DNA from: Pholiota molesta
Taxonomy: Eukaryota; Basidiomycota; Agaricomycetes; Agaricales; Strophariaceae
Direction: 5' to 3'
Assembly (NCBI GenBank): GCA_014925825.1
Contig: JACGCK010000004.1
Span: 558,001 to 622,000, forward strand
DNA: 64,000 nucleotides
The position numbers and the translations under genes are program-made. How positions within the stretch are numbered: the first letter of the stretch is position 1; every line of letters starts with the position of its first letter. Under the pieces are notes generated by a model that worked only from the letters and a program-made list of their open reading frames with translations, had not been told where the DNA came from and did not search any database. This document shows positions 10,440-20,689 of the stretch, piece by piece.

Positions 10440-12303
10440 ATGCCTTGCCAACGTACAGTAAACATCAAGTCGAGTTCCAAGGCATTGAAGGAGGTGGATC
10501 ATCCAAACTCTGTGTTTGCCTTGGACTTTGATTTCTATTCAGATGGGAAGCCTACTTATTTGGCACGTGCGTTAGGTCATTGGGCTTTATTTATCACAGA
10601 TTTCTAATAAATTTGTCTTCTCTGCTACCAGGGGTGTTGACCAGCCTCTTCGTCATTTTAAATATGCACGGCGAAGAGGAGCTTGGTAGGGAGATCTCAA
10701 TTCAGCATGATCTCATCACTCATGGTAAATAATTCTCTTTCAACCCATGACACCGTGTCAGATAAATATCTAATTTACTACTATGTCTCTGAAGTCCAAT
10801 TGCAAGCCGACAAAAACCAGGAGGAACTCGGCAAAAGGATGATTGCTTACATTGACATCTCTTTACATCGATTAGTAAGTCGCCGTTTTCTATGTGGAAT
10901 TTCAAATCAGCTTCAACTCTGTTATCAGTACACGAATCATTATATCTCTTATGTCCTTCGCAGGGATGAGAATGTCCGAATTACAACAACTGAAAGCTTG
11001 CAGAAAATGTGAATTCCTACTACTCGTATTTGCTATGAGGACTCCCTAACAATCACACATCATACCCATTACAGATTCAAGAAACTTAAGGATCGAGTGA
11101 TAGTTTCCAATAAATTTAATTCTCTCACCGAGCTCAGCTTCAAAGAGCATAGGGCACTTTGCAATTCCTTCCACACTCTGATGAAAAGAAAGACTATGGC
11201 AATTGAAAAGGCTCGTACACGAAAACAAGTAGGTGTAGATACTATCCTCCTTCCATTCTTCTCTAAGCTTATCTTTGCTTTTCAGCTGCTTGAGGAAAAT
11301 TTGGTGCTCAGAAGGGACTTGGAAGAAGCCTTAGCTGGCCAAATTACAGGGCAATCTAATCCTCTACCGCATACATCTTCTATCGATTCAAGTTCCTCTT
11401 CGGGAACTATGTCCACAGATTCATTTGTTATTTCTGATTCATTGCAATCTACGAGTTTAAAGTATGCCTATTTAATATTTCAATTTCCTGCACAACCCAA
11501 TTTAAAACAAAACCTTTTTGCAGACAAATTTTGGAGACACCAATTCGCAAAAAACCTATGCTTGATATCCCGGGTGCTTACCCCACTCCTGAATCGCTAC
11601 CAAGACGACTGGGGACAGACACTCATGCACAAACCATTTCGCCTCCCGGTACGCCCACGTATGGTTATCACACCGACGGACAGGAAAGCCAAGATATGGA
11701 TGTGGGTATTGCCACATCATTGGCTGCTAACTCTCTTCAACACCTGCTTCCTATCTCTGAGATTTTTGGCCCGAACTGGACTTCTGTAGGTTTCCTTTCG
11801 ACGCTGGATATGAAGTTTTTCTGACAGCCCCGTTTCTTACCCAGGAATACGTCAAATCTTCCCTTTCTGCAGTTGGGCTTTCAACGAACAACCAAGAATG
11901 GATCTGTTCATTGATTTCTAGATGTAGAGTAACGGAAGAGGCGAGTGTTGTACTGCAAAGTATTTGTCGAGTCCTTTCTAATGGTCAACAACCTTACAGG
12001 AGTCAGGAGAGCACAAGACCGAGGTGAGTATATTGCTTTTATTTTACCGAATGGTCCTAGGATGCTCAACTATTTTATCAGGCTCATTTTCTCAAATCCC
12101 GGCTGCTACGTCGAATGTTGCGCGGTCGTGTATCCGAAGTTATAAATGAAAACAAATGGAAACGGAAATATGAGGCTTTGAAAACAGGTTTTCAAGCTCA
12201 CCGCACTATCAGCAAAGCCAAGGTTGAGTTCTACACGCAGTGTTTCCAGACTATGGGAGCAATTGCATCTCATGCGCAAAGTTTCAATTTTCCTACTCTA
12301 TAA
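10440..12303 (+). CDS. Unrecognised multi-exon protein, partly coiled-coil
   Basis: I do not recognise this family. A continuous spliced reading can be built: MPCQRTVNIKSSSKALKEVD... PTYLA, joined by GT-AG splicing to RVLTSLFVILNMHGEEELGR, then VQLQADKNQEELGKRM, then (36 nt intron, 10875-10910) LLQLCYQYTNHYISYVLRR, then FKKLKDRVIVSNKFNSLTEL. A Lys/Glu-rich helical stretch follows (LLEENLVLRRDLEEALAG), then a Ser/Thr-rich linker and PIRKKPMLDIPGAYPTPES. The C-terminal exons read EYVKSSLSAVGLSTNN and end SHAQSFNFPTL at 12303. The middle looks coiled-coil and the linker disordered. There is no signal peptide and no membrane segment. Exon borders after 11470 are less certain. The gene converges on TIM44. 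The conserved frame through many introns argues that it is a real gene. Confidence 0.6.
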
Positions 12304-12818
12304 ATTTATCTCATATGCTGCCCATGGCACTTTGACTATGTAGTACTGTGTACAATTTTCTATTGCCTACATCTTGCATTAAACCCTCGTACCAATGATA
12401 TTGGATACGTATTCTCCCTCATGTTTTCCCAACAAATGGTATTTTCAATCATCATGGAATAAAATTGATGATAATTATCGAGCAAAACCCGAAGAAAATA
12501 TAATGGGTTGTAATCAACTCGGAATCTTGCGTCGCTTTGCGACGATGGGAACTGAAGTCGAAGACGGATAGGTATTGGAAAAGAGGTGTCAAATGCCATA
12601 GGACGATCTTTCCAGAGTGTTGGCTCGCAGGTCAGAAGGATATCAAGATCTGACCTGGAAAAGTTGGAATAGATAATCACAAGTATGTGACAAAGTAGTT
12701 CTAGTGGAGGAACAAACAAACATGAGTGGTGATTATTGCAATCCGAAAGCAGGAATTAGTATGCAGTATATCGTGGTCTATGTAGCGATGCAATAAAGAT
12801 AGGTATCGGGTTGTACTT
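12304..12818. other. Convergent 3' intergenic region
   Basis: This 515 bp stretch lies between two convergent stop codons and probably contains both 3' untranslated regions. A 119-codon minus-strand frame (12360-12719) is present but has no recognisable domain. It sits where the TIM44 3' end is expected, so I leave it uncalled. Confidence 0.45.
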
Positions 12819-14503
12819 TTAGAGATATGCTCGAGCGCTTCTCCGAGCCATCTGAAAACATACATTAGTCGATATGAATTTTCATTGCTTATGCGTGAAG
12901 ACTTGCCTCGATGACTTTCCACCCGCCTGTGAGCTCGTCATCCAGCTCTTCAGGAATACGAGTGACCGCGGCGACATAAGTACATTGCTCGACTTTATTC
13001 TCAGCACCGACAACAATTTCTGCAGTCTTTGCGTTTCTGAACAGCAACATTTCCTGAGTGGAGAACGAAACTAGGAACACGGGAACATCATTTTCCAAGA
13101 TTTTAGCATCAGACACCTTTTGAAAAAGAGATTAGGAGGATGTTGCTATAATCGAAAGAAAGACACGCACATCAACTTGACGAATATCAAGGACTTTGCT
13201 GTCACTGATTAAGCCTTGGCGCAGGAAATGTTCCATGGTGGCCCAAAGGACATTGTATGTCTGTTCACAAATGGTAAATGAATACGGGTTGTAGTAGAAT
13301 CCTAAAAAAGACTTACAGCTTCGCCACACCATGCTTTCAGAGCTGCTTGGTCCGCGGATAGGTAAGCGTCGACGATCTCTGGGACAATATATTCCCTCAA
13401 TTCTCGCTCGAAGTTTTCCCGGTTGAAGTCGGGATCCATGGCCTTCATGAGACGCATTACCTGGGCAGTCTCGTTCTCGTCGAACCACGACCCAATAGTT
13501 TCGGTCACTGCACGCATAGAAGAGACGACCGGGTTCTCAGACTCGTCGTAGGATTGTCGCAGCTCAGTGAGCTTTCTTAGCACGGGATTCGTCTCCTTCA
13601 TCTTATTCCACGCCTCTTGCTTCGGCGAGTCTTTGTGAAGAACCATCGCTTGTCCCGCTCTGCAGGAGATGGTTAAAACATGATGGAAAATACCATGCGA
13701 CAATGTGCGTACTCTGGATTCGCGACGATGCGATTTGGTCCCAGACCCGAAGCACGGCCTGCTTTGGCCAGTCGCTTTTGTCTTCGAAGTCGACGAGCTT
13801 CCTTCTCCTCAAATCCCGCATGTTTTGCGCTGCCACTGTCGTCAAGTGCGTCGACGAGAGTTTCAGCAAGGGTTTTGTAAGCTGCAGTTTTACGAATAGG
13901 TTCTGTGGATTTTTCGACAGCAGATGATACTGCCGAAGTGGCTCGCGAAATCTGCAGGACATAATTTAATTAGATTGTGGACGTCAGGGCAGGACGATAC
14001 GCACCGCGCGCATAACTTCGCTCTCCTCCATGCCCTTCAAGGCTTCAGCGACGGCGTCTCCAACTTTCACCCCTGTCTTCTTGAGTTCTTCCGCAGCAGC
14101 GCGTAATTTTGGGTTCTCTTTGATGCTCGAAGTCAACTAAATCCACAGGTCAAACGCAAGCAGGGTGTACAGAAAAAGTGAAACGGACTCGTGCGCGCTC
14201 ATATGCCGCCCTCGCCTGTTTCATTGCCTCGGAGTCCTGGAACTTTTCAACATCTCCCTGAAGCTGCTTGACATTGTCTTGAAGTTCTCTGTTCTTTCGC
14301 AATTCATCCTTTAAGACGTCGACGAAGGTCTGAAATGGGGATTTGGGGACTTCATTTTGTCGCCGCGATGACGAATGAAAAGCAAGAGCCTGTGAGGCAG
14401 TGGTTATCCGGAAAGGCGGCGGATGTGCAAATTGACGCGATGCCTGAGCACGACTTCGGTTGGCTGCACGAGCGGCGAGACTTTGCAGATTCCGTGGCAG
14501 CAT
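12819..14503 (-). CDS. TIM44: Mitochondrial import inner membrane translocase subunit Tim44
   Basis: Peripheral matrix-side subunit of the TIM23 presequence translocase that tethers mtHsp70 (import motor). The ATG at 14503 begins an Arg/Ser/Ala-rich mitochondrial presequence (MLPRNLQSLAARAANRSRAQ). Next come SPFQTFVDVLKDELRKNREL and a coiled-coil N-domain (DNVKQLQGDVEKFQDSEAMK), with KKTGVKVGDAVAEALKGMEE and TEPIRKTAAYKTLAETLVDA after introns. The C-terminal Tim44-like lipid-binding fold reads VTETIGSWFDENETAQVMRL, MKAMDPDFNRENFERELREY, AYLSADQAALKAWCGEA, and finally LDDELTGGWKVIE. A GC-AG intron at 12852-12906 (donor gcaagt) joins VIE to a last short exon, MARRSARAYL, with a stop at 12819-12821. 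Family assignment is very secure. Confidence 0.93.
12852..12906 (-). other. TIM44: GC-AG intron in TIM44
   Basis: The junction GGWKVIE|MARRSARAYL requires a donor beginning gcaagt (consensus apart from GC in place of GT) and an acceptor ttttcag. The intron is 55 nt. No GT donor nearby keeps the Tim44 C-terminus in frame, which supports this rare splice class. Confidence 0.75.
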
Positions 14504-14839
14504 GGCAGTGGCGGTAGACGAAGGTATGTTTTAGCGGTCTGTCCAAATTTCGACTCGTCCCGATCACGGGGTAATTCTCAGCATCACGTGATACTCGTCC
14601 TTCGTCGTTCGATCGTGATCAATGCCATTAGGGCCTGCGTCTGCTACTGAGCTAATACCACAGATCCATAACGTTGGAACGCTTATGGTTGAGCTGAGCT
14701 TGCCAATCATCCCGCAAATGCGCATTGATATTTGTCGCACGCTTATACTTACAATGTTACATTTGACCTGCCTCGTGCCAGTACTTATACTTAGTCACAT
14801 CTGGCATGCCGTGAATCTTTGCAGTTGAGATTCTTCATC
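14504..14839. promoter_or_regulatory. Intergenic region between TIM44 start and the first tRNA-Pro
   Basis: TIM44 upstream region. It contains TCACGTGA (about 14584), an E-box/CACGTG palindrome of the kind bound by bHLH factors, roughly 80 bp upstream of the TIM44 start. No gene is seen. Confidence 0.4.
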
Positions 14840-14941
14840 GGCCTTATGGTCTAGTAGTATGATTCCTCCTTTGGGTGTCCACCTGACAGTGGCTTACGTA
14901 CTCCATGGAGGAGGTCTAGGGTTCAATTCCCTATGAGGCCC
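14840..14941 (+). tRNA. tRNA-Pro (anticodon TGG) with 30 nt intron
   Basis: Acceptor stem GGCCTTA pairs with TGAGGCC, with discriminator C. The A box reads TGGTCTAGTAGT, the anticodon stem CCTCC/GGAGG encloses T-T-TGG-G, and the T arm carries the B box GGGTTCAATTCCC. The intron, 14876-14905, sits after base 37 as in canonical nuclear tRNAs. The proline call follows from the TGG anticodon (14872-14874) and the GGCC-type body. A T-run (TTTTTT, 14944-14949) right after the gene is a Pol III terminator. The T-arm sequence differs from the other four copies, as expected for a different isoacceptor. Confidence 0.9.
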
Positions 14942-15307
14942 TCTTTTTTATACAGCATTCAGACTCCAGAGCATTCCTTATTAAAGAACCCTTCTTGTTT
15001 TTGAAATTTTGAGGTAAGTGGTTGACAATTGAATTTTAACTTTTGACTTGTTGTTAACAAAATTAACAATTTAATTGAGGTTTGGAATTTGAAGAGCGTT
15101 GAGAGGCATATTAATAGCTTTGCTTCGAACAGGACACCACCCTTAATTTCTGATTACTTAGGCCTTTGAATTTTGCTACCTCTTCTTAACATAGCTTAGC
15201 TTATGCAATTGAGGGCATTCAAAATTTAAGCTTTAAAATTCAAGTCATGGAGTTGCGACAGGAAAATAAGGGCCTAGTCGACACCTACTGGTCCGGACGG
15301 ACATGTT

Positions 15308-15320
15308 GGGCGCCTAATTT
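15308..15320 (+). promoter_or_regulatory. GGGCGC-TAATTT element just upstream of tRNA-Pro(AGG)
   Basis: GGGCGCCTAATTT ends 4 nt before the tRNA at 15325. A near-identical GGGCGCTTATTTTT (15651-15664) ends 3 nt before the truncated copy at 15668. GGGCGCTAATTTTG (16018-16031) lies 54 nt before the copy at 16086. It may be a Pol III upstream element or a remnant of the duplicated unit. Confidence 0.4.
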
Positions 15321-15324
15321 CAGC

Positions 15325-15414
15325 GGCCTGATGGTCTAGTAGTATGATTCCTTGTTAGGGTGCGAATCAGCGCCGAGTTCGAGGAGGTCCCGGGTTCAAT
15401 TCCCGGTTAGGCCC
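15325..15414 (+). tRNA. tRNA-Pro (anticodon AGG) with 18 nt intron
   Basis: Acceptor GGCCTGA pairs with TTAGGCC, with discriminator C. The anticodon stem is CCTTG/CGAGG, the loop T-T-AGG-G, and the anticodon 15357-15359. The intron is 15361-15378, followed by base 38 (T). The T arm reads CCGGG-TTCAATT-CCCGG. Downstream T-runs are weak (TTTT near 15427). The exons are the same as in the copies at 16086 and 53552 apart from one base in the last, while the introns differ. Confidence 0.9.
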
Positions 15415-15667
15415 TGCTGTTGTACCTTTTGACAAATTTATGGCTTTTGCAGCTGTCCACGGTAAACTAACTTGTGAGTAACTTGAGAATGACTATCAAA
15501 ATCTCAACTTTTGAGTTCTAATTCCTGGACTCAGAAGTTTTACTATCCTTGTAAAACTGTAAATTGTTAGCTCTAATTACATAGCCTACTTATCCTAAAA
15601 AATTCATTATCTGAATAGCTTTCTTCGTCTTACGGCCGCGGCTCTCCAGCGGGCGCTTATTTTTGTC

Positions 15668-15733
15668 GGCCTGATGGTCTAGTAGTATGATTCCTTGTTA
15701 GGGTGTAAAGGCGCTTAACTCGAGGAGGTCCCG
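15668..15733 (+). pseudogene. 3'-truncated tRNA-Pro(AGG) copy
   Basis: The 5' acceptor strand, D arm, anticodon arm (AGG, 15700-15702) and a 16 nt intron (15704-15719) match the intact copies exactly outside the intron. After GGAGGTCCCG the sequence changes to TTTTTTCCCC. The T arm, the B box and the 3' acceptor strand are all absent. Without a B box it should not recruit TFIIIC, so it is a non-functional fragment. Confidence 0.85.
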
Positions 15734-16085
15734 TTTTTTCCCCTTCACTCTCTAGAGCACGTATTAATTTTGAAAACAGACTTGGAACTTGTGACTTGGA
15801 AGTCGGATCTGACTCAAATCCTAATAGAAATTAAGGTACTCATTGTGTATTATTAGCCCTACAATATTGTCTGTCTAGGTCATGCAATACTGATCTATTG
15901 CGTAGAGCAGAGTTACAATATTGAATTAACAACAACCCTATTACTATTGTGTTATTCGGAATATTGAGTCTTTCCTTATGAATAATGAGAAATAAACCAA
16001 AAATAAACAGTATGTATGGGCGCTAATTTTGCTATAAACATCTCGCAGTCTAGTACGGACCTGATCGTCGAAATAAACATTCATC

Positions 16086-16173
16086 GGCCTGATGGTCTAG
16101 TAGTATGATTCCTTGTTAGGGTGCTTCGGTACACAAGTCGAGGAGGTCCCGGGTTCAATTCCCGGTTAGGCCC
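16086..16173 (+). tRNA. tRNA-Pro (anticodon AGG) with 16 nt intron
   Basis: Acceptor GGCCTGA pairs with TTAGGCC, discriminator C. The anticodon AGG is at 16118-16120, in stem CCTTG/CGAGG. The intron 16122-16137 starts TG like the others but is otherwise different. The B box GGGTTCAATTCCC is intact, and a TTTTTTT terminator follows at about 16176. Exons are identical to the 15325 copy. Confidence 0.9.
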
Positions 16174-16709
16174 TATTTTTTGTTTCTTCTCAAGGTTTGA
16201 ATGATTGCCGGTCGGCGGTGGCTGGCGGTGGGGACGTTGCCCCAGCGGCCAGCTGGCAGCCAGCCGCCGTGAGCACTGCCTCGCGCACCGCGTTCTGGTC
16301 TGTTACTTATTCATATCATGCTTGACGATAGATTTCTACCAGTGCGGTCGCGTGATGAACGGTGACAGCCCTATTAAACGATATTGAACGGTGAACTCGC
16401 GCTCACGCTCAACTCAGTTTTTCTCTCCGAGTCCTGCTGCCCTTTCTGTTTGTCTGGACGGACAACCTGCCACACTGCTGTGCTACCTGCGGTTTCATCT
16501 GGAATACTATTTCGTGTCAAGGGTCTGTCTCTGAAACCAAACCTTCCCCGCCTCTGGTCAATCTAACGACTGCGCATTTACAACCGATCCTGCGCTATTC
16601 CGATTCAGAAGCTGCAGGATTGACATAAGTATTGCGCCGCAGCCTGATAGCCATCCGACCTCACCTTCTATCTCTCCCCTCTGAAAAAGATATTCCAGCC
16701 GCAGCGACG
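16174..16709. promoter_or_regulatory. Upstream region of the DUF7330-like gene
   Basis: No gene is seen. A GC-rich stretch at about 16208-16272 contains GGCGGTGGCTGG and, 40 nt later, CCAGCCGCCG, an imperfect inverted repeat. The remainder should hold the promoter and leader of the gene starting at 16710. Confidence 0.4.
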
Positions 16710-17733
16710 ATGATTGTTGAATCCTCCGCGCAATCCTCTCTCTCATACTCTGACCTGCTCGAAAAAGACAAAGTTGCGCCCATGGTCAATAAAGCAGCAC
16801 CTATGGACAATCCCCCTGCTTATAGCGACTTGGGCAGCGAGATAGGGCACAGTGGTTCCGCCAGTCGTGGTCCGAGTCGCGGTCGTCGCGGTCATCGTGG
16901 GCATCCAGGACACAACCAACAGTGCGGTCACAATCCACAAGCCTTTGCTAATAGTTCCCCCTCTCCGACGGTCGATCAGGTGCATATCTACGACCGAAAA
17001 CATAATATTGAAGGTATGGACATTTCACTTTTAGAGTGTATCATCAAAATTGCAACTCTTTCAGGTACTTTCTATATCGACCCAATGGTGCCTACGCTTG
17101 ACCCAAGTCGTCGGCACAAATCAAAATCAGACGAGACATTACCTCATGCCTCCTTCCGCACTCGTCATAACACTATCGATCTGAATATTGGCACGACTGG
17201 GGACGTTCACAAAGCCGCCAAAGTCAACGTTAACGTTGCCAGTAGGGATGGATTCATCAAGGTCACCATGGTATGTAACACTTTCCTTGTTATTTTTATT
17301 CTCTAAAGCAAAATGTTAGCTTCCAATCCCTCCATCCAGACCGCGCATGGGTCTGAATGTTTCTTCCCGTCATGGTCGGTCATTATATACTATAATGAAT
17401 ACAACTTGAAATGCTAACGCTACTGCTCCTTTAGGAACCGTTGCTGTTTTTATTCCGGAAGACTTCGTCGGGATGGTCCAGCTTACATCAAGAAAAGGCG
17501 CCTTGAAGGTGTTGCCCATTCTGGCTGGTCGCACGAAAACAATCAAGGCCTCTGATCGCGAGATGATCTTTATAATTGGAAACGCCAGCTATGACTTCGA
17601 TGGTTCGCGGGAGGCATCATTTTGCGACCTTTCAACGCGCAGCGGCGACATCGTTGTCGGGCTCAGCGGTCGAGACCAATATGTACCTCCGGTTGGGTTT
17701 TGGCAAAAGCTTGGTGGGATGCTGAAAGGCTAG
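16710..17733 (+). CDS. DUF7330-like fungal protein with PPxY motif
   Basis: Resembles basidiomycete proteins carrying a DUF7330 domain (name recalled, function unknown). The ATG at 16710 gives MIVESSAQSSLSYSDLLEKD, then NPPAYSDLGSE, which contains a PPxY motif (PPAY) able in principle to bind WW domains, for example of a Rsp5-type ligase. A Gly/Arg/His-rich linker follows (GRRGHRGHPGHNQQCGH). After an intron (donor near 17014) comes GTFYIDPMVP, then LNIGTTGDVHKAAKVNVN. A short exon (PRMGLNVSSRHG) splices to GTVAVFIPEDFVGMVQLTS and SGDIVVGLSGRDQYVPP, ending in FWQKLGGMLKG at 17733. The C-terminal half looks like a beta-rich fold. No signal peptide or transmembrane helix is visible. Confidence 0.72.
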
Positions 17734-18333
17734 AATGGCCTCTATTATACCATGCGATACATATCGTCATGGACTCTACATATACTTACCTCTCAGGTCA
17801 ACATACTCTCGAATGAGTGTTCCGGATACCGACATCTCAAACATTTGTTGTCATGCTTATCAGTACCTATCCTGTATTACTTACTAGTCATCGAACCTTT
17901 TACGTATCCTCTACTTACTTATATTCGAGTCGTTACTCCTATGATCGCTATGGTACTCCTTCTCTGCGAACTCGAATGACTGCTTCTAAATTCTGACTAC
18001 ACTGGGTAGATAATAATACCAGTCAATTACCAGTATTGGGCGGGTGGGTAAGTGAAGTTGCTGATTAGGTGCAGTATTCTCTAATTCAAACGAAATGCAG
18101 AGCGACAGCTGACCTGAGAAACCGAACTTACCGGAGGCCCACCATAGACTTTTGGGATCGGGAACAGGCTCACGCTTCAACTTCAAGAGATCAAATTATA
18201 ACGCCAGCGTGGATCTCATAGTAGCCCAGATCTACCAGCTGAGATTCACTAAAAATGATCGTCCGCCCAATGCTGCATCTCGTCCGGGTTTGTAGCGACG
18301 AATATCCCCACTGTCTTCCTCCCTTCCTCTCTC
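17734..18333. other. Intergenic region, no gene seen
   Basis: Six hundred bases between two same-strand genes. Frames present are short and unrecognised. Presumably the 3' end of the upstream gene and the promoter of the amidohydrolase gene. Confidence 0.4.
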
Positions 18334-20689
18334 ATGGACCATCCCGACAGCAAAGTGGGGTGTTTTGGCGGTTTCTTTGCCAAAAGACGTCGAAGGGCTA
18401 CTGAAATAGACGAGCAAAGCTCTTCTCGAGCTACGCAAGACCTCCTGCCCCAGATTCCCCACGAAAAGTCTTCGGATCTTAAGCGCGTTGTAGAGGAAAA
18501 AAAGGTCAGCACTTTTTCATAAGGATTGCTACACTTTTAATGAAATTAAGCAACAGGAATTTCGTACTTCAGCCCATTCTGTGACTATTCCTACGGCAAA
18601 CAGGATGATTGGTGGATCGTTGGGCAAGACCAACTTCCATGTTATTCCCCCGAAGCCGACGTATACAACGTCGATATTTGCAACGTCGTTGAGCAGACTT
18701 TGGACAAATACAATTCACAGCTTCGTCAGCTCAGTCTGCAAATTCATGGTTTGATTATTTTGCTAATGGCTCAATTTGTACCATCCCTGAGTACTGAAAT
18801 TACTGCCAGATCACCCGGAAACGATGTTCGAGGAAAAGTAAAGTTTCCTGTAGTGATCTTCAACTCCTGAAAATTAACCAACTATTTTACAGGTTCGCCC
18901 ATGATCTCTTGACTGATTTTATGGCCAAGCAAGGCTTCAAAGTCACTAAGCACTACCTAGGCCTCGAGACTGCGTGGAGAGCAGAATACTCGCAAGGCTC
19001 AGGCGGGCGTGTCATTGGCATCAATTCTGAAATGGACGCCCTCGAAGGATTGGGCCACGCCTGTGGGCACAATCTCATTGCTATCAGCGGAGTAGGCGTG
19101 GCAATCGCTCTCAAAGCCGCACTTGAAGCTCGTCGTCAAGTCTCTGGCAAAATCGTGCTTCTTGGGACACCAGGTAAATGCTGGACTGTATATTTGCGAA
19201 GGCGTAACTTAATAATTATTTGATACTTACTTATTTAGCCGAGGAAGGGGGAGGAGGCAAGGTTATCCTGCTCGAACGAGGAGGATATGACGGAATGGAT
19301 GCATGCGTGATGTACAACCAATATCAAGCTCTTTGATTTCGAAGCATTCTCAATTAACCGTTCATGTCCTCTCCAGGTGTCATCCCTCTGCTGGTATTGC
19401 ACATTCAACTAGCATTGGAAGTACTACAGCCATGCAAGCCATTTCCGTCGAATATTTTGGTCATAGGTGTGCACCTGGACCTTCTTTTGAGGGCGTACTT
19501 GAAGGCTTAATTGGCTTCGATCTAGTGCTCATGCAGGAAATGCTCCATGGTAAGCAATGAATATTAAATGCTTTGTCGTCTTCCGAACAAGCTAATGTAA
19601 TTTTAATGCAGGGAAGGCACAAATGCTCTAGACGCCGCCTTTCTTGCGTACTCCAGCATATCTATGCTACGACAACAAATGAAACCGGACCATCGGCTGC
19701 ATGGCATTGTTGAAGGCAAAAATTGGCTGCCGAATGGTACGCAACATCCCTTCCTTTTCGGACATGCACCCCTCAAATATCTAAAACACGGACGCGCATA
19801 GTAATTCCGGATTATTCAAAAATGAAGTGGATAGCCAGAGCGCCGACTTCTGTAGAGTTGGAGGCCCTTGTCAAGCGTGTGCTCAATTGTCTACAGTGAG
19901 TTGAAAAAAGAGGATGTGAATGATGCTCTTCTTGAGAATGCTCACATTCAACTTGGAATTTTTTTAAGGGCGGCAGCGATTGCGACTGAATGTGAAATCG
20001 ACATACAGATTGAAACCGCGTATTTTGATCTCCATCAGAACTCTGTATTGGGTGAGCCTGAGCCCGCATCCACATTGAATTTTCATGCTGAATAGGGGAA
20101 TGTCACTGTAGCCCAAGACTACACCGACATTGTCGGAAATCGCTATGGCTTGGTGACCCTTCAGGCTGGAAGTTCCGCTTCCACTGATTTCGTTAGTAAT
20201 ACATTACTCGCGCCATGTTACTATCGCAGCTGATATTATTCGCTACTATAGGGAAACGTTTCATATGGTGGGACCTCTTTTATGAACATATTTTGTTAGC
20301 CATGCTGACCACCATCGGCCGGCTTCATTAGCGTTCCCTGCTCTTCATCCAGCATTTGGTAATAATCGCCATCTATTTCCCCTTAAAGTACCGTTTTGAT
20401 CACTTCCTTTGACTTTAGCCATCCCGACCGTGCCTAACGGCGGGAATCATACGGCGGGATTTACACAGGCATCAAGGACTCAAGAGGCCCACAATGCCAC
20501 AATGGCGGTTACTAAAGGATTATCTTTGACGGGCTATCGAGTGCTCACCGATGACGACTTCTTCTCCAAGGTGCGCCAACCACATGGATATCTGACTCTT
20601 TGCTGTGTCCAGACCATTCATTGCAATCTTAGGTTAAAGCAGCGTTTGAGCATCAGAAAAACGCAAAAACTATTTATCCCGCAGCTTGA
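18334..20689 (+). CDS. M20-family amidohydrolase (PM20D2/ACY1L2-like dipeptidase)
   Basis: Metal-dependent peptidase or amidase of the M20D type, probably acting on small N-acyl or dipeptide substrates. Core exons read [59 protein letters not shown] (metal/catalytic GHACGHN), [16 protein letters not shown] (Glu-Glu metal ligand) and [20 protein letters not shown] (dimerisation/lid domain). Then come [25 protein letters not shown] and TIYPAA, with the stop at 20687-20689. Many short GT-AG introns were resolved by keeping these motifs in frame. The N-terminal exon (ATG at 18334) encodes a basic Ser-rich tail. Between it and [15 protein letters not shown] the frame slips at a C-run (18647-18651), so the 5' model is uncertain. 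The gene converges on the J-protein gene. Confidence 0.82.

Noticed and set aside
10560..10720. Suspected frameshift between exons 1 and 2 of the 10440 gene
   Set aside because: A recount of the G-run at the acceptor showed that GT-AG splicing gives a continuous frame (PTYLA|RVLTSLF).
10875..10980. Suspected frameshift between exons 3 and 4 of the 10440 gene
   Set aside because: Using the nearer acceptor at 10910 restores the frame with a 36 nt intron.
12360..12719. 119-codon minus-strand frame between the 10440 gene and TIM44
   Set aside because: No domain, no splice partners, and it lies where the TIM44 3' untranslated region should be.
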